A DNA stretch of 64,000 bases from Sipunculus nudus. Lineage: Eukaryota; Annelida; Sipuncula; Golfingiida; Sipunculidae. The notes under the pieces were generated by a model. It did not search any database. It was given only the letters and a program-made list of their open reading frames with translations, and was not told where the DNA came from. Below are positions 59,763 through 64,000 of the stretch, in pieces. The number at the start of each line of letters is the position of its first letter. Positions within the stretch are counted from its first letter, which is position 1. The DNA lies in contig CM049307.1 of the NCBI GenBank assembly GCA_026874595.1, positions 62,278,370-62,342,369 of the forward strand. The letters are read 5' to 3'. The position numbers were made by a program, and so were the translations under genes.

Positions 59763-60173
59763 CATAATTGGTACACCTTTTGGGCACACAGGCCAGATTT
59801 GGTACACCTTTTGGGCACACCTGGCCAGATTTGGTACACCTTTAGGACACACCTAGCTAGATTTGGTATACCTTTTGGGCACACCAGGCCAGATTTGGTA
59901 TACCTTTTGTGCACACCAGGCCAGATTTTGTAAAAATTTTGGACACACCTGGCTAGATTTGGTACACCTTTGAGCACTCCTGACCAGTTTTTGTTCACCT
60001 TTGTGCACACCTGGCCAGATTTGGTATACCTGTTGTGCATACCTAGCCAGATTTGGAATACCTTTTTGGCACACCTGGCCAGATTGGGAATACCTTTTTG
60101 GCACACCTGGCCAGATTTGGTACACCTTTTGGGCACACCTGGCTTCAGTAAGAACACCTTTTGGGCAATCTTG
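59763..60173 (+). repeat. 32-base minisatellite, about 13 units
   Basis: The unit is ggtacaccttttgggcacac + ctggccagattt. Thirteen imperfect units occupy the stretch, two of which lack one or two bases. Because 32 is not a multiple of three and the unit has no stop in several frames, both strands carry long repetitive open frames (up to 164 codons on the minus strand). These are by-products, not genes. Confidence 0.93.
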
Positions 60174-62399
60174 TGGTAAAGACCTTTGCCAAGGGTCTCA
60201 ATGTGGTGAAAAGTCAAAATGACACAAATGCAGCATTTTGCACTTAATAACTTCAGATTTTACTCATGGAATACCTTACATGCAACTTACAACATCCAGG
60301 TTTAAATTTGTATAGGCAAAATGGCACCCTCATGAAAGGTTTCAAAAATTAGCAAGATCAGTGTTTGAGAATTAAGGGCATGGAATGAAATAGGAAAGTA
60401 CACAAATTGTGAATCAATCTGTAGAGAGTTTGGTGGCCATTAGACCTGTATCTCGAAGTAGAAGCTTCAGGAAAGCTATTTAAATACTTGTGCCCTCATC
60501 TGCAAATTATTGTCCTATAAGAGTAGGATTTCATGTAATTTCTGGTGGTACTTATGATATTACGGTTGACTTCAGATTATCAACAGATCACCAGGGATGC
60601 TTCTCAGCACTCAGCCCATCCATGAGATCCTGAGACCTGTGACTGTGACCCAGGCTTTACCAAACACATAAGCAATGGACAAGGTCATTAAGTGCATCTG
60701 CAATCCTGGCTCATGAAACATGCATACAGTAGACAAGGGCAAAGAAGTGCCTGTGGAAAATTGATTGTTAATTTCTAGTTCCCCCCCCCCCCCCCCCCGC
60801 CCCCCCCCCCCTTCCCTTTTCCACATTGGAGGCCCTTTTTAAAGTTTTGTCATTATGCCCCGCGGGTTGGAACACTCCTTTTCCTATATAAATCCTTGAT
60901 CTCCCCCTGAAAAGAATTCTGAGAAATATATATCTAATACAGTATTTTGTTATTTCATCTGAACATACTATGTAAAAAAAATAGTTACATAAGAGTATGC
61001 CCATTGTCCATTAAATTTCATAAAACGACAGCTTGAAAATGCAGCTTTATAATTATCTACAATTTACAAATGCTACTGGCTTGGAAGAGAAGGTGTCACT
61101 TAGGAAGGGGCATAGCCAAGGGGGTGGAGCCACAAGGGGCCATGCCCCCCCCCCCCCCCCCCCCAGCATCCAGTACTCACTGTCCTCCCGGAATTTCACA
61201 CAATTTACTAAATCATAAACATGAAATTCCTGTCACTGGTATCAGCAGATTTGGGACTTAAAATATAACATTGCACATGTAAATGGACTAATAAGTGTAT
61301 TGTTTATTGATAATTCTACATTTCATTATATTTGATCCTGTAGATAGACAGATAGATAAGATAGCAAAAGATAGATGGATAGATATAGACAGATATGTGC
61401 TTCGACTGCCTTTGCCAAATATTGCAGCCTCCTCCCTTTCCCTCAGTCCTGGCTATACCCCTCTAAGAAATACTTATTACTTACAGTCATGATTTCTGTT
61501 GCTACTTTACATTTGGTGTAAACTAGTCTGAACTGACAGATGATATTTGGGATCTTTCAAAACTGACCACATGCAATATTATGCTCAAGGCAATTGTCAC
61601 TAGCAGATACCTTGCACAGAATGACACCTCATTAAACTGTAAGCTGTATTTCTTTTTCAGTTGTGGCTATTATTAGTTACCATTCCTACAGACATTCATC
61701 TAAATGTCACGCAAAACCCAGAGTTTGAACAATGTGACAATACTCCAAAGCCTTTCATTATGTAACCAATTAACCAGCCTTCTGATATCAAATCCTTAAT
61801 GGAAAGTAACTAATCACTCATAATGCTCTTTGAAGAAATGTTTCCAGTTAAAGTATTACACTTTACACCTTCCCTCCATATAAAGTTTTCTTCCAGCATT
61901 AAAAAATATGTATTTATTATTTCAGTTTCCATTCTTTATTTTCATATGCAGATGTTTTTCAAATTGTAGGCACTCAGGGGGTGCAATACTTACATGTATA
62001 TATATATATATATCCCTGTATTAATACTATTAATAGAATGTTTTTAAGACATAACACTAGCGCAGCAGAAGCTGGCAAAGAAAATGGTGAAGATTTTGTG
62101 CTCTTTGACACTTGAATACAAGTAAGATAAGACCAAAGTACAAATATTTAACTACAACACTGGCAGGTCAGGAAGGGCCCTGCGGGAGGCCTTCCAGGCT
62201 GAATGATGCTTGAAAAACTATTATAAAGGACCTGATTACATGCAGAGGCAGTGGGAACTGACACTTAACAGTATTTACGTAATAGATCGATTTTAACATT
62301 TGTATCACTGATAGAAATGTCTAAAGATGTAAACACTTAAAAGCAGAGCATCCCTGGCACTAGTATGGAGGCAGAATTACCTTCGATGTATTAAACTAT
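60174..62399. other. Non-coding stretch with C runs and simple repeats
   Basis: It has C runs at 60781-60811 (18 C, one G, 12 C) and 61145-61164 (20 C), an imperfect GATA-type tract at about 61343-61400, and a TA tract near 61996-62012. No gene is seen. Near 61100-61165 'ggggcatagccaagggggtg' followed by 'ccacaaggggccatgccccc' resembles a dispersed repeat piece. Confidence 0.45.
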
Positions 62400-62765
62400 G
62401 CCTCCAGTCAGCTTGTAAATTACTAGGATGACCCTGTGAATGTTACCTTTGAACTTGTGCTGTCAAAATCAACAGGGTTTTTTCTCTCCTGATAGGTGAG
62501 CTATAAGTGAAAAATGAAAGGTTTTGATGGAAACTTTGCCTGAAATGTGTCCACATGCTTTTAGCAAAAGTGGATTCAGTGACCTTGACCTTTGACCTTG
62601 TGACCTCAAAATAAAAAGTGACTTTATAACCCCCAGAACAAAAGATAACTTCCCCTTATGGCAGGTGAGTCATATGCAAAAGATGGGAAGCTGGGGATAA
62701 AATATCTGGCATAAAATGCCAACGAAAATCTTATTAAAGAAGTGAACCTTGTAACATGTTATTTT
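62400..62765 (+). repeat. Interspersed repeat with TGACCTTGACC modules, second copy
   Basis: The modules match 31081-32336: gtgagctataagtgaaaaat, gaaaggttttgatggaaact, 'gtgaccttgacctttgacct' then 'tgtgacctc', and 'ggcaggtgagtcatatgcaa'. It contains one exact TGACCT-T-TGACCT motif near 62590. Confidence 0.7.
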
Positions 62766-63401
62766 ATAAAACTTTAAGTTACCAATGGAAGCGATAATAA
62801 ACAAAGATTAGAAAAAAAATTTCACTCTGTAAAAAAAGATGTGACAGTTAAGGCCACATACAAAAATAAATTGTTCACCAGAAAAGAGGACCAAATAATT
62901 TAGAGCATTAGATGGCAATTAATTTTCCTGTTTCCTCCTCCCCCTCCCCCAGAAAAAAAAATTGTTAAATAAAAATATAACATTGTTTTGAACACTTGCA
63001 GAGGATACAAAAGTTGATGTAGTTTATTCTTTGAAATGGTGAACAAAAAAGCTTTTACCATTCCCTAATAAATTTTTGTGAATTCAAAGGAACTGAGGAA
63101 TGAACACCAATTAAAAATATTACTGAATGCTTGGTACTTATTCACACTCAAAATGAACCGATACACAAAACCCAAGGGGCGATTCAATGAAACACTTTTA
63201 TTTTGGTATGGCCCATTATTGGCTAATCATCAAAAATGAATTAATTATAATCTTTACCACACATGCTTCAAAATATCAAAGACTAGCAAAATTTTCTCCT
63301 ATATATAAGGTATTATACAGAAAATTTAAATTGATAAAATATAAGAGAAATGTAAATGGTTGATAAAAACATAAAAACAGCATAAATGTGTGTATGTGTA
63401 T

Positions 63402-63444
<43 letters not shown>

Positions 63445-64000
63445 GTGGGCTCACTTGAAAATATAGTGCAAAAGTTTGGTAATCTATTTAAAGGTCTCCA
63501 TTTTATAGGCAGAACACTAAATGAACATAAAAAATAATTGGCATACGGATCCTCAGAGTATTAAATTTAAATAAAATTGCACAGAATGGTTTTGCAATAA
63601 ATTTAAGAATACTTGTGTCATGGGCTGATGTATGCACCTGTCACATGAAGGTTTGAATTTCTATCTCGAAAATCAGCCTAGCAGATGTTCACAAGGTTAC
63701 CATGACAACTCACCTTTGAAACAGCTGCCTCTCAGCATGTTGAAATAACTCGTTGAGTATTAATTATTTCACTAAATGGTCTGTAAACATGGCAAAAAAA
63801 TTACACTTATTATTCCATACATCCTGGATTGCTTGGATAACCAAAATAACTTCATTTCAAGTCAATCACTTCGATGTCTGGAAATCCTGTGGTTTTATCC
63901 ACTCCCATTCAATTTTGATATTGTTCAAATAAAAATAACATAACCACTTTTCAAAGTCTTCTGCCATTTTGAACCAGATTGCATCTTTTATATCCACAGC
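62766..64000. other. AT-rich non-coding end of the window
   Basis: No gene is supported. It contains a CA then TA dinucleotide tract at 63405-63444 and nothing else recognisable up to the window edge. Confidence 0.45.
63405..63444. repeat. (AC)n(AT)n microsatellite
   Basis: About fifteen ac dinucleotides are followed by five at dinucleotides. Confidence 0.95.

Noticed and set aside
59723-60217. 164-codon minus-strand open frame, the longest in the window
   Set aside because: It lies on a 32-base minisatellite. Its peptide repeats only reflect the DNA repeat read in rotating frames.

Overview
This is a eukaryotic, AT-rich, intron-dominated window with no complete gene. It has no bacterial-type gene density, rRNA, intact tRNA or CRISPR array. 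The style of the dispersed repeats suggests a mollusc or another marine lophotrochozoan. The clues are families opening AACAAGGG/AACAAGGCC and closing GCTAAAA after runs of GGAC/ACAG, phrases such as 'gggcccataactt' and 'tgaccttgacctttgacc', and tRNA-derived SINEs. This taxonomic call is an inference from repeat style, not from a gene.

The coding signal is a handful of small candidate exons. The best two lie on the minus strand and have near-consensus splice sites on both sides: a 107-base exon at 53284-53390 and a 35-base microexon at 1324-1358. Two weaker minus-strand candidates (18037-18111 and 11422-11465) lie between them and can be joined in phase. The simplest reading is that most of the window is intron of one long minus-strand gene, encoding a low-complexity acidic/Ser-Thr-Pro stretch in the part seen here. 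I do not recognise the protein. Two plus-strand stretches (10960-11160 and 45172-45338) have good acceptors and coding-like composition but no other support. Almost all other open frames are chance frames or pass through repeats.

The rest is a mosaic of repeats. At 1.8-2.1 kb there is a 22-base minisatellite. At 3.9-5.9, 16.1-16.9 and 21.2-22.2 kb there are tandem arrays of a dimeric unit built round the palindrome GGTGGCGCCACC. At 9.4 kb there is a hairpin-forming minisatellite. MITE-like elements lie at 20.1-20.7 kb, and tRNA-derived SINEs at 20.7, 27.5, 37.9, 41.6, 46.5 and 55.2 kb. A composite element at 21.0-23.1 kb contains one of the palindrome arrays, and a sibling at 32.8-34.1 kb lacks it. 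Two copies of a 2.4-2.6 kb element lie at 28.7-31.1 and 50.2-52.8 kb. Families rich in TGACCT half-sites lie at 5.9, 31.1-32.3, 43.7 and 62.5 kb. A 53-base minisatellite (14 units) at 40.8-41.55 kb grows out of one arm of an inverted repeat. A 1.4 kb TIR transposon with perfect 27-base ends lies at 42.1-43.5 kb. A 32-base minisatellite lies at 59.8-60.2 kb. Long pure G or C runs (9-20 bases) are scattered through the AT-rich background.

The most informative unusual observations are the composite element with and without its internal array, the alternating 149/129-base spacing of the palindromes, the minisatellite born from a MITE arm, and repeat families that scatter perfect DR1-type nuclear-receptor motifs.
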